Source: Lichtheimia corymbifera B2541
Lineage: Eukaryota > Mucoromycota > Mucoromycetes > Mucorales > Lichtheimiaceae
Assembly: GCA_000697475.1 (NCBI GenBank)
Contig: JNEU01000188.1
Coordinates: forward strand, 17,413-81,412
Reading direction: 5' to 3'
DNA length: 64,000 nucleotides
Shown: positions 46,594-58,343 of the stretch, piece by piece
Layout: each line of letters begins with the position of its first letter
Position numbering within the stretch: the first letter of the stretch is position 1
Made by a program: the position numbers and the translations under genes
The notes under the pieces: model-generated
Told to the model about the DNA's origin: nothing
The model's database searches: none
What the model saw: only the letters and a program-made list of their open reading frames with translations

Positions 46594-47322
46594 TTAATAT
46601 TCGGAGATGAGGTCCTTTTGTACTTTGCCAGCAGCAGCTTGATCGACAAACCAATAAACAGGTCCTTGGGGCTTGACGCGTTGACAAGGAAGTTGGAGAT
46701 CGGGTTGCTCGAGGATCTTTTGTAACATGTCTTGTTTACCTTCGCCTGCAGTGACGAAAGCAACGGCCTTTGCATTGTTGACAACCGGAAAAGTGAGAGT
46801 GATGCGTTCTGGTGGAGGCTTTGGAGAATCAACGATAGGTGCGACCCAACGCGTAGTCTCATTCAACAAGGGGTGACCAGGGAACAATGAACAGCAATGA
46901 CCGTCAGGACCCATACCGAGGAGAATCAAGTCGATGGATGGTAGTTGACCAAAGTACTCTTGAAGTTGTGCTTGATAATCCACCGCGGCCTTTTCAGCAT
47001 CCTTACCAAAAGAAGCATTGATCGTATGGACATTGTTATCGGGCACATGGTCAAGCAACCCAGTCTTTTTCAACTCGTTGTAGTTGGAGTCGGCATCGTC
47101 CAATGGAACACATCGTTCATCAGCCCAGAAAATGTGCCATTTCGTGAAATCGACTTGCTTGTTATTCTTCAAATCGGCAGCAAGCAACTTGGGAAGTGAG
47201 CCACCTGATACAGCAACGCTGAAAGCACCATGGTCTGCAATAGCTTCCTTGGATTTCTTGGCGACAAATTCATTCAACGCGCTGGATAAGGCGTCAGTGT
47301 TGGCAAACGCGTAAGTTGGCAT
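46594..47322 (-). CDS. 6-phosphogluconolactonase
   Basis: Single exon, 242 residues. It hydrolyses 6-phosphogluconolactone to 6-phosphogluconate in the oxidative pentose phosphate pathway, in the cytosol. Motifs: AVSGGSLPKLLA (substrate phosphate loop), WHIFWADERCVPLDDADSNY, LILLGMGPDGHCCSLFPGHP, and RITLTFPVVNNAKAVAFVTAGEGK. The length and the MPTYAFAN start fit the fungal Sol/6PGL family; an in-frame Met 120 bp upstream (47442) would add an unrelated hydrophobic stretch and is not used. It is convergent with the PPR gene on the left (75 bp between stops). Only 166 bp separate its start from the stop of the next minus-strand gene, so its promoter is very compact. Confidence 0.96.
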   Translation of the reverse strand: MPTYAFANTDALSSALNEFVAKKSKEAIADHGAFSVAVSGGSLPKLLAADLKNNKQVDFTKWHIFWADERCVPLDDADSNYNELKKTGLLDHVPDNNVHTINASFGKDAEKAAVDYQAQLQEYFGQLPSIDLILLGMGPDGHCCSLFPGHPLLNETTRWVAPIVDSPKPPPERITLTFPVVNNAKAVAFVTAGEGKQDMLQKILEQPDLQLPCQRVKPQGPVYWFVDQAAAGKVQKDLISEY

Positions 47323-47488
47323 GGTGTAAACGAAAGACGAGCTGGGAAAAAGCGGAAACAATTGCAACCCACACAAAAATCGCTCGTTCAATTGATGATG
47401 TAACTTAGTGTCATGCAACCTCCCAATTGACCAATAAAACAAAAAGACGTTTACATGCTTTATCTAATGTCCAATGTACAAATATGCT

Positions 47489-49519
47489 TTACTCTAATGT
47501 GGTTTCTTCCTCTACTGTTGCTGATGCTGCTGCTGCATTCTTGTTTTCCATACGCTCTTCTCGTTTCCTTTCCAATTCCAAGAGTCTCTCAGCGTCATCC
47601 CTTCGCTGTGCTCGAATAGCGGAGAATGATTCACGTAATCCAAGTTGAAGACATGCATCCAGGGCGTATGTGTAGGTGTTGTTATCCGGGCGCACACGCA
47701 TACTCTTCATGTCGTGCCAAATGTTCATGATTTGCGATATCTGATTGGCTTGTTTGAGGGCCTTCATCGTTGAATTGTACACTGAGATGGGCAATCGTAT
47801 CCGTGCAATCTTTGCATCATCATAAACTTGCATAGCTTGTCGAATCTGACCCGCAGATACCAGCGTATTGATAACCGTTGTATAGGTGAGGAAATCCCGC
47901 TTGCATCGTTTCCTCATGGATCGATATAATTGTAACATTTCTTTGGCAGCTCCTGACATTTCAAATGCATTCCGACCATCCGTCTTCCATAGCTGATCTG
48001 CAGGTTGTGCATCCTCTACAGGCTTCACCAATCTTGAAAGAATAGCGAGTTGTGTATTGTAACTTCGTGTATCAGGTTTGATGCCAAGCTGATTCATCTT
48101 ATTCCATAATTGTTCTGCCCGCTCATAATCGGCTCGTGTCACGTCGGGTTGCTGTGATAATAAACTGAAGATGGCGTTGAAGGTGAATGTATTTGGCATA
48201 ACGTTGTGTTGTTCCATCTCGCTTAATAATCCCATAGCCTTATCAAGACCGCCATCGATACGTGTGCATGCTGCCATAAGCGTGGTGTATACTGATACAT
48301 CGGGTTGAATGTCATGTGATTTCATTTCTTCGTGGAATGCAAAGACTTGGTCGACAGGTCGCTCACGATCACGTGCAATGGTATCCATGATAATTGAAAA
48401 GCTGTATACATCGGGATCAACGCCTTTTTCATTCATCATACGGAAGACTTCAAGTGCTTCTGGGAATTGATTGCGTTTGATATAATGGGCAATACAGGTA
48501 TTGTAATCACGTGTGGAGAGTTGCATGTCAAGACGATGTAATTCCTCAATAGCTTGCTTGGGATCCCATCCAGATGCAATAAAATGGCTTGTATTCATGG
48601 CTACACCTGACGCTTTCATGTCGTCAAACACGTGCTCCATTGCTTCCTTCATACCGGCTTGTTGCAAGAGAGTGATGATGATATGATAAGTGGCTCCTGT
48701 TGGTTGACATCCACGCTTGACCATTTGCTGGTATACGCCCAGTGCTGCTTCAGGGAGTTCTGCTGTGCCATAAGCTAACATCATCTGATTGAATACACCG
48801 GGTTCGAGAGGGATCCGTTTCTTCAAGCAAGCTGCATAATAGGTGCGTGCGTTATCAATCAATCCACGGGAACCGAACATGGAAATCAACATTTGGTATA
48901 CGCTCGATACTTCAGGAAACATCCGTCGTTCTTGTAGCGTCTCATAAATCTCATGCAAATCCGATAAGCTGCCACCCACTTCCATCACACCACCAAATAA
49001 CGTCTTGACAGTGACCTCATCAGGGCGATAATTGGACCGCATCATACCATCCACGACAAGTCGAGCCGATTTCATGTCCTTCTTTTGGATAAACAAGTGC
49101 ACCAGCATGTTGCAGCCTCTGATGAATACTTCTTTGGGCATCTTCCTTCGGTGCATCTCTCGCATCACTGATTGTAGTCGTCGAATAGCTTCATCCGGTC
49201 CTTCCTCTGTTTCTTTTTTGATACGTGCACATAATAGATTGAAATCTTGAAACGTCAATCGTTCTTGATGATCCACTCGATAACAATAATCCTCCCATAC
49301 TGCATCAAGCGGCTTTGTAAAGTCAAGTGTCGTTGACAACGGTGCTGCTGCTGGATCGTGTTTCTTGTTGGAAATATCGGCTGTTGCCATCTCATTCACA
49401 GTTGTCAAAGCTCGTATCGGTTGCAAAGATAAAGGTCGTCGAGTCGCAACAGGCTGCCATCGTAACAAGTTGGATCGCACATGACACCACGATCGTGCTG
49501 TACATTGCCGGAACGCCAT
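47489..49519 (-). CDS. Pentatricopeptide repeat protein, intronless
   Basis: Single exon, 676 residues. The start MAFRQCTARSWCHVRSNLLRW has no acidic residues and several Arg, fitting import into mitochondria. The bulk is PPR motifs of 35 residues: for example DEVTVKTLFGGVMEVGG, GVFNQMMLAYGTAELPEAA, ATYHIIITLLQQAGMKEA, RDYNTCIAHYIKRNQFPEA, DVYSFSIIMDTIARDRE, DVSVYTTLMAACTRIDGG, NTFTFNAIFSLLSQQPDV, DTRSYNTQLAILSRLVK, FLTYTTVINTLVSAGQIR and ISVYNSTMKALKQANQIS. The C-terminus is a charged helix (RAQRRDDAERLLELERKREER). It probably acts on mitochondrial RNA; the target is unknown. Being intronless among intron-rich neighbours, it could descend from a retrocopy. Confidence 0.94.
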   Translation of the reverse strand: MAFRQCTARSWCHVRSNLLRWQPVATRRPLSLQPIRALTTVNEMATADISNKKHDPAAAPLSTTLDFTKPLDAVWEDYCYRVDHQERLTFQDFNLLCARIKKETEEGPDEAIRRLQSVMREMHRRKMPKEVFIRGCNMLVHLFIQKKDMKSARLVVDGMMRSNYRPDEVTVKTLFGGVMEVGGSLSDLHEIYETLQERRMFPEVSSVYQMLISMFGSRGLIDNARTYYAACLKKRIPLEPGVFNQMMLAYGTAELPEAALGVYQQMVKRGCQPTGATYHIIITLLQQAGMKEAMEHVFDDMKASGVAMNTSHFIASGWDPKQAIEELHRLDMQLSTRDYNTCIAHYIKRNQFPEALEVFRMMNEKGVDPDVYSFSIIMDTIARDRERPVDQVFAFHEEMKSHDIQPDVSVYTTLMAACTRIDGGLDKAMGLLSEMEQHNVMPNTFTFNAIFSLLSQQPDVTRADYERAEQLWNKMNQLGIKPDTRSYNTQLAILSRLVKPVEDAQPADQLWKTDGRNAFEMSGAAKEMLQLYRSMRKRCKRDFLTYTTVINTLVSAGQIRQAMQVYDDAKIARIRLPISVYNSTMKALKQANQISQIMNIWHDMKSMRVRPDNNTYTYALDACLQLGLRESFSAIRAQRRDDAERLLELERKREERMENKNAAAASATVEEETTLE

Positions 49520-49807
49520 TATAGAAACTATGTCTCATGTCAACACCCTCCTACATGTACCTAGTGATCGTCCTTACCTCGTGCAATAAAGTGGATAGTA
49601 TCTTCAAGCGGTGGATGGATGGTGTGGTTCAAGCAAACAATGTCGCAAAACAAAAAGCAGTCGAGCGGTGTTAAAAAGGGGTATAATACCAGCAGCTGTT
49701 GTGTTTAATAATGACCAGAACGAAACATAAATTACAATACATAGTGCATATGACAAGCAAATCGTCTAATAAATATGGGCATGTTATATGAAACAAAAAA
49801 TGGCAGT
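49520..49807. other. Short intergenic spacer
   Basis: Upstream DNA of the PPR gene and downstream DNA of the small zinc-ribbon gene, both on the minus strand. No feature seen. Confidence 0.5.
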
Positions 49808-50116
49808 CTACAAAGAATGTTTACATGAGGGACATTGGTGAATGATACGGTGTGGTACCAATGGTGGTGTGGGTGGAAATGAGGAGGATTTGTTGCTGCT
49901 GTGATAATAATAGTAGTGATGTTGGTGTTGTTGGGTGATTGGAAATATACCATGGATGTTGCATCTGGCAAAACAGCGATCGCAATAGTCGTTGGGATCC
50001 ACAGTCAATGCTCTACGACAATAGGGACAGCTTTTTCGGCATTGATTACATTGCCATCCGGGTTTGAGGAGACGTCCACATTCACATTCGGCTATGTAGG
50101 CTTTGCCTTGTTGCAT
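49808..50116 (-). CDS. Small Cys-rich zinc-binding protein
   Basis: Single exon, 102 residues. Cysteine pairs are regularly arranged: C-E-C-G, C-N-Q-C-R-K-S-C-P-Y-C, C-D-R-C-F-A-R-C, and near the end C-P-S-C, enough for two or three zinc sites in the style of zinc ribbons. In between are His/Gln/Tyr runs and a Pro-rich segment. No catalytic domain accompanies it. It could be a zinc-dependent adaptor or nucleic-acid binder; I do not recognise a named family. The upstream sequence lacks an alternative start. Confidence 0.72.
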   Translation of the reverse strand: MQQGKAYIAECECGRLLKPGWQCNQCRKSCPYCRRALTVDPNDYCDRCFARCNIHGIFPITQQHQHHYYYYHSSNKSSSFPPTPPLVPHRIIHQCPSCKHSL

Positions 50117-52011
50117 ATGGGCAGGAAAAAGGATGATGAAAAGAGAAAAAGATTATGCCTAGAATAGTGATTTCGGGAAAGAGAAGGAAAACACGCTCAC
50201 TATATATTACGATAACTCACTCCACGCCCCGCGCGCATGTAACGCCAACAACCATGAGTGCTGTCTAGGACTGTCATACTTTTTCTTTTTCTGGTACACA
50301 ACAAAAAGTACCCGAATTGCTGGAATGCACGGACATGCTTATTGTCAACTCCCGCTCACACGGCTTTTACGCTCTCATCATCATCCTTATCATATTGTCT
50401 TTGCAAGTCATCCTACATGATGGAATGATACATACACACGTGTCATTCCATGGTCTGTCATCATCTCATGGGATACAAAGGGGGCTTCATGGCGATAACA
50501 TGTGCCTGTTGTATCGAGAGCAATAGCGATCTTATTGACAAAGGCCTTTTTTATCTGCCGCAACCAGTGGTGTATGGTGTATGAAGGTTACACATATCTC
50601 TCGATCTAGCACCTTTTCTGGAAACCGACATGGATGGCTGCCACATGGCGAATCACCTAAAGACGGCTTGCACTTGCGGGTTGGATTATTGAATGACGCG
50701 TCATGTAAAAGAAGAAAAAAAGATAGAAAGAGAGGTGCACAGCCCGAATAAAGGATGCGAGTTGCATGGTACAAGGGAGAATCAGGGGTAAATTGCTAGT
50801 GGATAGAGTGATACTGCAATGTACCAAAAATAACAAGGCATGTTGAAATGCTTCGTAGTCACACGCTTTATTATCCCACACGCATGTGTATGTCGACCAT
50901 CATGATGGGTGTATATCCCATGATGCTGTTGGCTCACAACCCGATTTACGAAAGGAACCAAGATGCTGCAACAGAAATGCTCCGCAACATGGGTGGCGCA
51001 CATGACACTTGCCAATGCAGCAGAAGCAGCAGCAGCAGCAGCAGCTGAAATTCATGAGCTCTGACGCAAAAGTGCTGTACCTTGCATCGTGTTTGCTAAT
51101 TGTAATATCGAATGATGTGAATTGCATTATAGATATGGTAATAAAACTGAGAGTGAAAATTGAGAGCCAAGTGTATACAACCCATGCTGGTGCGCAAGAT
51201 GTCGATCCCAGTTACACATCCATGCTTTGATTACGTGCTTAATCATGTCGATCAATAGCGTGTGCTGACACAAGATCCCCATTATTGTAAAGTGCACTGA
51301 GCCAAAAGTAAGTATACATGAAGATGTGAGTATTGTGTGAGTGTGTGCGTGCGTGCGTGTGTGAGAGTGTGCACTACTATATGCCTTTACCCACGCCAAC
51401 TCATCAGCCCGGCCTTGCCCCATTTAAGCCATGGTGGCAGCATGTTGACTACTTATCTACATGGAACAGTTAAAAGTCCCGTGGCCGCACAATATAAGGT
51501 TCAAATCGCAATACAGTAGTGCCACCCCATGCCGAAACGCAAAGCGGTCATATCGATTGCACCAATTTCAAAGGCTCCTCCTGTCAATCATCACAATCGA
51601 CAAGAATGCAAAATAGTCGTCCGTGCACAACAACACAAACATAGGGTGCTCTTTTTTATATTTGAAATGCTTTTAGGGAGAGGTCAAAAAGACGTACACA
51701 AGCTATTCGTTTGTTTATGCGTAATGGGATGGCAGCGTAGCACTTCGGGGTAGCGTTGCCGAGAGTGTGTGTCATCCGACCAACCATTGATTTGTGGCAC
51801 CCTATGAGCACAATGTGGGGGACACAAAAATCAGCATGCAACCACACACTCGTTTTATGGCTTTATTTGGGACCATCTTCATCTCTGCTCATGCAACTTC
51901 CTGTTTCATCCTTGCTTCCATCAAAATATAAATCCCCCTTATCCCCCAATCCACCATTCATCGCATTGCTCAAGCAGCCTTTCTTCTTTTCCTCTTCATA
52001 TTATTATCAAC
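50117..52011. other. 1.9 kb intergenic region
   Basis: Many short open frames on both strands, none with domain features or exon chains. Contains an AGC triplet run (51024-51045) and a GT/GC-type microsatellite (51340-51362). The last ~100 bp before 52012 are C/T-rich and look like a core promoter and leader. Confidence 0.5.
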
Positions 52012-52767
52012 ATGGCTCTTACTGCAGATTTTCTTGCCAGCGACATTGTTTTCCCTTCCGATTCTAACGAGCCCAAGTTATCAGTCAACCATGCTTCCAA
52101 GCTTCCGGACCCTGTCGATTGGGCATTTCACGATTATTATTCTACTGCTCTTGAAAAATCTTATACCCCAATGCATTCTTTGACGGATATCCACACTATG
52201 TCCGCTTGCCCATTGCCTTCAACTACCACTACCAAGAGCCCTCAAGCCATGAACAATAACGATGCACAACATTTACGTGCCGTGTTGCGTGGTGCACTTG
52301 AAATTGTCGCCAATGATATGGAGCGAAACCACCACGGTGCAGGTGTATGCATCAAAACATCCAACACCAACGCATTCAAGAATGACGATATCTCATGTTG
52401 GAAGTGGGAAGACGAGCTCATGTACGATCATTGGACATTGCCCGTTGAGCAAGATGATCATTTTGACCTTGACTCAGGCTATGGTCAAGAAACTGAGTCG
52501 GTTTTATTCTCGGATGTTCAAGACGACTGCTATGAACATCATGAACCACAAGACATCAGAAATGACGACAGCACAAGTGCTTCAACCGTAGCAGCAGCTA
52601 GCAGCAGTTATAGCAGCACATCCACCAAGTGGTCAGGTGTCGTCGATAAAATCAAGACATTGGTTAAACCATCCTCAGCATCATCATCATCCTCTTGTTC
52701 TTCTATGCAGAAAGAAAAACGTAGCCGCCTTCCATGGAAACGTCTCTTTGTTCGCAACAAGTGCTAA
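52012..52767 (+). CDS. Unknown acidic/Ser-rich protein with basic C-terminus
   Basis: Single exon, 251 residues, with a good leader context (CT-rich tract, ATTATTATCAACATGG). No known domain. The middle (HLRAVLRGALEIVANDMERN) is a likely amphipathic helix; DDISCWKWEDELMYDHW and DSGYGQETESVLFSDVQDD are acidic and aromatic; then come a Ser run, WSGVVDKIKTLVK, more Ser, and a strongly basic end (KEKRSRLPWKRLFVRNKC) ending in Cys. The basic end could bind membranes or act as a nuclear signal. It is probably a real gene because the frame is long, the start context good and codon use steady; the function is unknown. Confidence 0.75.
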   Translation: MALTADFLASDIVFPSDSNEPKLSVNHASKLPDPVDWAFHDYYSTALEKSYTPMHSLTDIHTMSACPLPSTTTTKSPQAMNNNDAQHLRAVLRGALEIVANDMERNHHGAGVCIKTSNTNAFKNDDISCWKWEDELMYDHWTLPVEQDDHFDLDSGYGQETESVLFSDVQDDCYEHHEPQDIRNDDSTSASTVAAASSSYSSTSTKWSGVVDKIKTLVKPSSASSSSSCSSMQKEKRSRLPWKRLFVRNKC

Positions 52768-54519
52768 ACACTCAAGGCACAAACTATACCTTAAACAACA
52801 TTAGCCATCTACATCATTAGCATTAGCATCAGCATCATCATTTACATCTCAACTACCTACCTCTTTTCCATTATACCACGACAAGCCCACGCCCATACAA
52901 CAAACTACATCCCGTGTACATAGTATATGGTCATATGCGATCACCACACCAAGTCTTTTTTTCTCCCCTCCCAAAGCCGGCCTTGATGGGGGGAGAGTAT
53001 AACAATAACCATTTTTTCTCTTTGTTCGTCTACCTCCTTCCCAATAATAATAACACATGTCACCAGAAGCATAAGCATTTTCCCAATAAAGCTTTCTTTC
53101 CATCTTATATTTCATATGTTAATGCATATCTCGGGGTTAATGGATCGGAACAAACCCGAGTGCTACCCGACGGTAGTATTTGTTGTTGCCAAATCCCGAA
53201 ATGTCTACCTGCATTCTTTTTCGCCACCACCTTTTTTTATCCCTTTGTGTCATTGCTCGTTTCATATCACGGTGGTCTCGCTCGTTCTTGTTGCACTGCA
53301 GCACCACATTCCCCATGACTGTTTTGCTCTGCTGTGCCTTTGCTACCATGACCACCACAAAACCCTCATTATAAAAAAAAAAGAGAAAGCAACGCCCCAT
53401 CATGCATAGAGATGCATCATGCATGTATATTGTGTTCTCTCGTAAACGACGAGAGATGACTGATGATCCCATCTTTCCTCTCCTCTCCTCTCCTCTCCTC
53501 TCCTCTCCACTCCCCTCATCATACAATCTATGTGCATAAATCATCCTCAATTGTTTCGTTACAATGGGCGTGAATGACTTTTCAAGACTTTATCTTTTGA
53601 TTGGTTTACGAACGCCACCCAATCCTCGTCGTACAGCAGCAGTCGCAGTGGCCATTGATTTCATTGTTTCAGAAAACTATCAACACGACAAGTAAAATGT
53701 CATATGGCGGGGGGACACGATATTGGCTTTGCATATATCACGCCAGCATACACCCAACCTTGTTCTTTAATATCGTGACAAAAATCATTGTTGCATAGGT
53801 AGAAATCAAATTGAACATGAAGGGTAATGCATCAATGGTGGGTGCTGCCAAGAGATGCAATGCATCATCAGTTACTTCCAATATTGCCTGCTCTCATTCA
53901 ACTCTTGGTTCATTCATTATATTGAGTAAAGCCTGGTGGGTGGGAATCAAGCTAGCCGAACAAAGGGGGGGTACCTGAAATGCATCAAGGTCATTCACCT
54001 TTTTTTTCCTACAACAATGAAGGAGCAATGTCTTCGCTTCAAATACATCAGCCAAGATGCAGAACACAACATACCGACATTGATCAGTAATGTTATTCAA
54101 CAAGATGATGAATATCGATGTGCAACAACACATGTTGGAATGGATGACGGGAAGCAAGAAGATTGACATTGCCAGCAAATGTTTGCACACTTTGCGATAC
54201 GTATCCTGTGACATCGCAGCTTCCTTTACTGCATCTGAGACTATCCAGGGCTAAAATGGTCATCCATTTTGAATTGCATTATAAGCACCAGCATTAACAG
54301 CCACCCCTTGATCAACCCATTCTCCTCCTTAAGCAGTCGTTTGACATTGTAGAGCATGATAGTTGAATGTACAAATCATCCAGGATGATAGCATAAATGT
54401 CAAGTTGACAATGTTCACTCTCTTTCCATGCATTGTATATATCCAATTACTTCCATCCCATGCACCAAAGCAATATTCAGATCCATATCCATATCCATAT
54501 CCATTAGAAGTTGTATGTA
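52768..54519. other. Intergenic with simple repeat
   Basis: 3' flank of the preceding gene, then short unrelated frames. A CATTAG/CATCAG-type triplet run sits at about 52812-52841, and a CATATC hexamer run at about 54482-54503. Coding-like fragments on the minus strand at 53890-54215 cannot be joined into a gene. Confidence 0.45.
53476..53508. repeat. (CCTCT)n microsatellite
   Basis: About six perfect pentamer units in an intergenic region. Confidence 0.95.
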
Positions 54520-56130
54520 TTGAAAGCAAGTTGCTACACGTAAATAAAGCTGCTTCTATACAATGGCTATCTGCTGTCCACGTGAAAAAGGCTGTAAGGC
54601 TGGTTGCTGCATGTAATTAGAGACAATGGAGTAGAGGCCTTGCTAATGACAACTGCTGGAAACGAATGCTGTCACGATTGGTCGTGGTAGAGGAGTGTTC
54701 AAGAGAACGTGCAGTGTCAAGAAACGCGGGTGTTGCTGTAGTGTGGTGCACACGTCATGGAACTTGCTATTCAGTCAAAGGCTTTCAGATCAAGACAGTT
54801 GTAGGATCGACATGATGGGTTGAAGCAGCACAATCGTTCGCAGGTTGTAGTTGTACTTGAATGCATCAGCAGTTGAGAATGGGAAGAAGAGGGAAATAAA
54901 GTGGGAGTGGAAGAGGTGGAAATTAAATCTGTCAGGCAGTCAGACATATCCATATACACTGATATCAATGCATGATATTGGGATTGCCTGTCTCGAACCT
55001 CAAACTTTCACACAATATGCTCTAGGACATGCTGAACAACTTTGTATTAATAAAGAACCCACACTTCATTTGAAAATTTTGAAAGGGAGAGCATAATGTG
55101 GGGTTTACTATGATGGGCGGAAATTGGGAAAGCGCCGGATTTATGAAAAAGTCAATTAGTATCTACTTTCTCGAGATTCCTCATTTTGAATTTGAAACTT
55201 GGTAAGAAGGTTCTCTGAGTCATGCTGATCAACTCCATTCATTTAAAAACCGTATGCTTCATTATGATGTTTCAATGAATCGGGCTGTCCAAATATAGGG
55301 GAGACGGAACGCAAGTAGGCTGCATAGTGCACACCCCCGCCATTGTCCACCTCCATCGTGAAACTTGGTCAGGCCGGTGGGCTTCGACATGCTGATCATC
55401 TCCATTCATTTAAAAACCGCATGCTTCATTGTGAGAAATAAAATGGGAGCGCCGGACGATGAATGGATGGGAATATATATATTGTGGACGGCCCAGAAAC
55501 TTGAGATTGCCTCTCTCGAACCTGAAACTTTCACACAAGGTGCATTAATTATGCTGATCAATGTTGTCTTAAAAAAGAACCCACACTTCATTTAAAAATC
55601 TTGGATGGGAGGGTATAATGTGGGGTTTACTATGGGTGGTCTGAAATCGGAAATGCGCCGGATTTATGATTTATCGAAACAATATGTAATATCTTGGGGT
55701 TGCCCACTTTTAACTTGAAACTTGGTCAGAAGATTCTCTGGGACATGCTGATCAACCCCATTCATTTAAAAATCGCATACTTCATTATATAGTTTTGAAT
55801 GCGGGGCGGCCCAAATGTAAGGCAAAAGTAGGTTGGACGCTCCCTGAGGCTGAGATTGGCTATCTCGAGCCTGAAACTTTCATGCAAGGTACTTTCGATC
55901 ACGGCGAGCAGTTTCGTTCTCATAAAGATGCCACACTTTATTATGAAGTTTTGGTTGGCAGCGCCCGGATGTATGGAGGGAAACATAGATAAGATGTACG
56001 GGCCGCGCCCGCCGATATTGGTGATCTCGAATATGAAACTTGGTCAGAAGGTTCTCCCGGCCATGCTGATCAACTTTGTTCTCATAAAGACGCCATACTG
56101 TATCATGGCAACTTGTAGAAACAGGCACCT
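54520..56130. repeat. Repeat array, copy 1 of a ~1.6 kb duplicated segment
   Basis: The left part (54520-54950) matches 58820-59345: shared blocks include AAATAAAGCTGC, CTATACAATGGC, GAGACAATGGA, ACAGTTGTAGGAT and CAGTTGAGAATGGGA. The right part is a tandem of diverged units of ~110-165 bp with a common core around GAAACTT...CATGCTGATCAACT...AAAAACC.CA.RCTTCATT. In the + direction most units read as protein in the same frame, for example LEPQTFTQYALGHAEQLC and IGYLEPETFMQGTFDHGEQF, but with stops between units. Confidence 0.8.
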
Positions 56131-56212
56131 TTATGTTTTTACATATGCTGTAAGCGTGATGCTATATGGGGAATGGTGTTTGTTCATTGTGAAGTATCAT
56201 GCAAATGAGCTG

Positions 56213-57785
56213 TGTTGCACAAAGAAGTCCGGCTGCATCTTCCGCTCTATTGAGGTCCAGCCACTCGACAATGAACAAAGACCTTTTCATATAGCACCAC
56301 GCTTACAGCATATGTAAAACACAAAGGTACCTGTAGCTCTAAACTTTACAATGAAACGTGGGCTCTTTAATAGAACAAAGTTGCTCGCCGGGGTCAAGCG
56401 CACCTTGGGTGCAAGTTTCACGATCAACCTCGCCAATCCCAAATTTCGCAATGTCACCACCAGCCTCGTCGAAAAAAAAATTCAAGAGGTCGACCCACGA
56501 TCGACTTTGGCTGGTGGTGACATTGGGTGAATCTGAGATCGATCACGACGATCGTGAAACTTGCACCCAAGGTGCGCTTCACCCCGACGAGCAACTTTGT
56601 TCTATTGAAGAGCCCACGTTTCATTGTAAAGTTTAGAGATACAGCTATCTTTATGTTTTACATATGAGATGTAAGCGTAGTACTATATGGCAAGTGGTCT
56701 TCGTTGATTGTCAAGTAGGTAGACCCCAATAGAGCCAAAGATGCAGAGAGGCGTGTTTGTGTACCTGAGTTAAAAGTCAGGATTTCAGGGACAATGCATG
56801 GCAGGTACGCAAACGTCATTTCCAATGCATACATTGGCAGCTAACATGTACTTTTTCTCATTCCCAGCTTTTGCCCAATCCATTTGACGGGAACGATGCA
56901 CCTGCTCCAGACATTCATCTCCATCATTCAACTTTCTTGATCCGAGCTGATTTGACCGAGTTACGCTCAAACAAAGAGCATATCATCCCATATATGCAGC
57001 ATGCACTATGTACCTCAACTGATGTCTATTTATTTGAGCGTAAGTCAGCCAAATCAGCTCGGATCACGACACTTGAATCACCGAAATGCACGACTGGAGC
57101 AGGAGCATCATTCCCATCAAGTGGATTGGGCAAAGGGTGGAATGGAAAAATAGTGCATGTTAGCTGCCAATGTATGACCGTTATTGAAATATCCATTAAC
57201 TATCATGCATTCGCCCTTTCTGGTCACCCCAACCAGATGTGCTACATAAACAGGCCCCTCTGCATCTTTGGCTCTATTAGGCTCAAGCTACTTGACAATG
57301 AACAAAGACCACCTTTCATATAGCATCACGCTTACAGCATATGTAAAACCTAAAGCTGCCTGTATCTCTAAACTTTACAATGAAACGTGGGGTCTTTTAT
57401 AGAGCAAAGTTGCTTGTCGGGGTGAAGCGCACCTTGTGTGCAAGTTTCACGATCAAGCTCGCCAATCCCTGATTTTCGCAATGTCGCCACCAGCCTCGTC
57501 GACAAAAAAAATTCAAGAGGTCCACCCTCCAATCCAGAATGGCTGGTGGCGACATTGCGAAATCTCGGATTGGCCATCACGATCGTGAAACTTCTACACA
57601 TGATACTTTCGACTCCGACGAGCAACTTTGTTCTATGAAAGACTCACATTTCATTGTAAAGTTTAGAGATGTAGGTGTCTTTATGTTTTACATATGCATG
57701 CTATATGACAAGTGGTCTTTGTTAATTGTTAAGTAGCTTGACCCTGATAGTGCAAAAGATGCAGAGGGACTCATGTAATATAACT
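56213..57785. repeat. Cluster of three consecutive inverted repeats (foldback locus)
   Basis: IR1 56213-56764: arms of ~250 bp meet around a loop at about 56467-56507 (ACCACCAGCC on the left, GGCTGGTGGT on the right). IR2 56770-57230: AGCTAACATG...TTGCCCAATCCA against TGGATTGGGCAA...CATGTTAGCT, centre near 57005. IR3 57235-57785: same sequence as IR1, loop 57495-57540. The whole 1.57 kb is therefore also one large imperfect palindrome. The arms of IR1 and IR3 contain the same core unit found in tandem on both sides. No transposase or target-site duplication is visible. Confidence 0.85.
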
Positions 57786-58343
57786 CAGAGGAGCAGGGCT
57801 TGAAGGGTTCTTATTGGTGGAGAGCGCATGATAGACAATCCCTAAATAGTAAGGTACCCCCCTATGATGGTATGGTTAACAAGCCAAAAATGATCAATGC
57901 ATCTAAGACTACGAGCGGTAATAGTGTTGTTCGTCTCCAGGTTTCGTTTCATATAAGGCTATACATACAAGGTAGCTCATGCTGGTAGTGCCATTGCCAT
58001 AGGTAAGCATTTTGATGTATGTACTTGTGCCACACAGAGCTCATCTTAACCGTAATGATTTGAGCTTACAATGGACCAAGCTTCCGTAACAAGCAGTGTT
58101 GTTGGGTACCATGACTATGGGTTCATTGAAAATACAAGCGTCTATTTATACATATATGTATACAATCAGTTATTGACATTACCCATCGTCTAATCAGCAT
58201 ATGAACAACAAGGAAGCTTTAATGAATGTAGTATGACAGGAAGAACAAGAGCGTCTCGATACAATGATGTGGGTATAATCTAATCTCCCTTTCCGGCCTT
58301 CAAATTTCTATACTTCCGTTCCTTCCAGATGCCACCCAATGGA

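Noticed and set aside
47323..47442. Upstream in-frame start for 6-phosphogluconolactonase
   Set aside because: The added residues are unrelated to the family, and MPTYAFAN is a normal start.
53137..53550. 137-codon minus-strand frame
   Set aside because: Much of it is the translation of the CCTCT repeat and flanking simple sequence.
53894..54214. Minus-strand frame of 106 codons with hydrophobic stretches
   Set aside because: No domain, an opposing frame is equally open, and flanking pieces do not join with matching phases.
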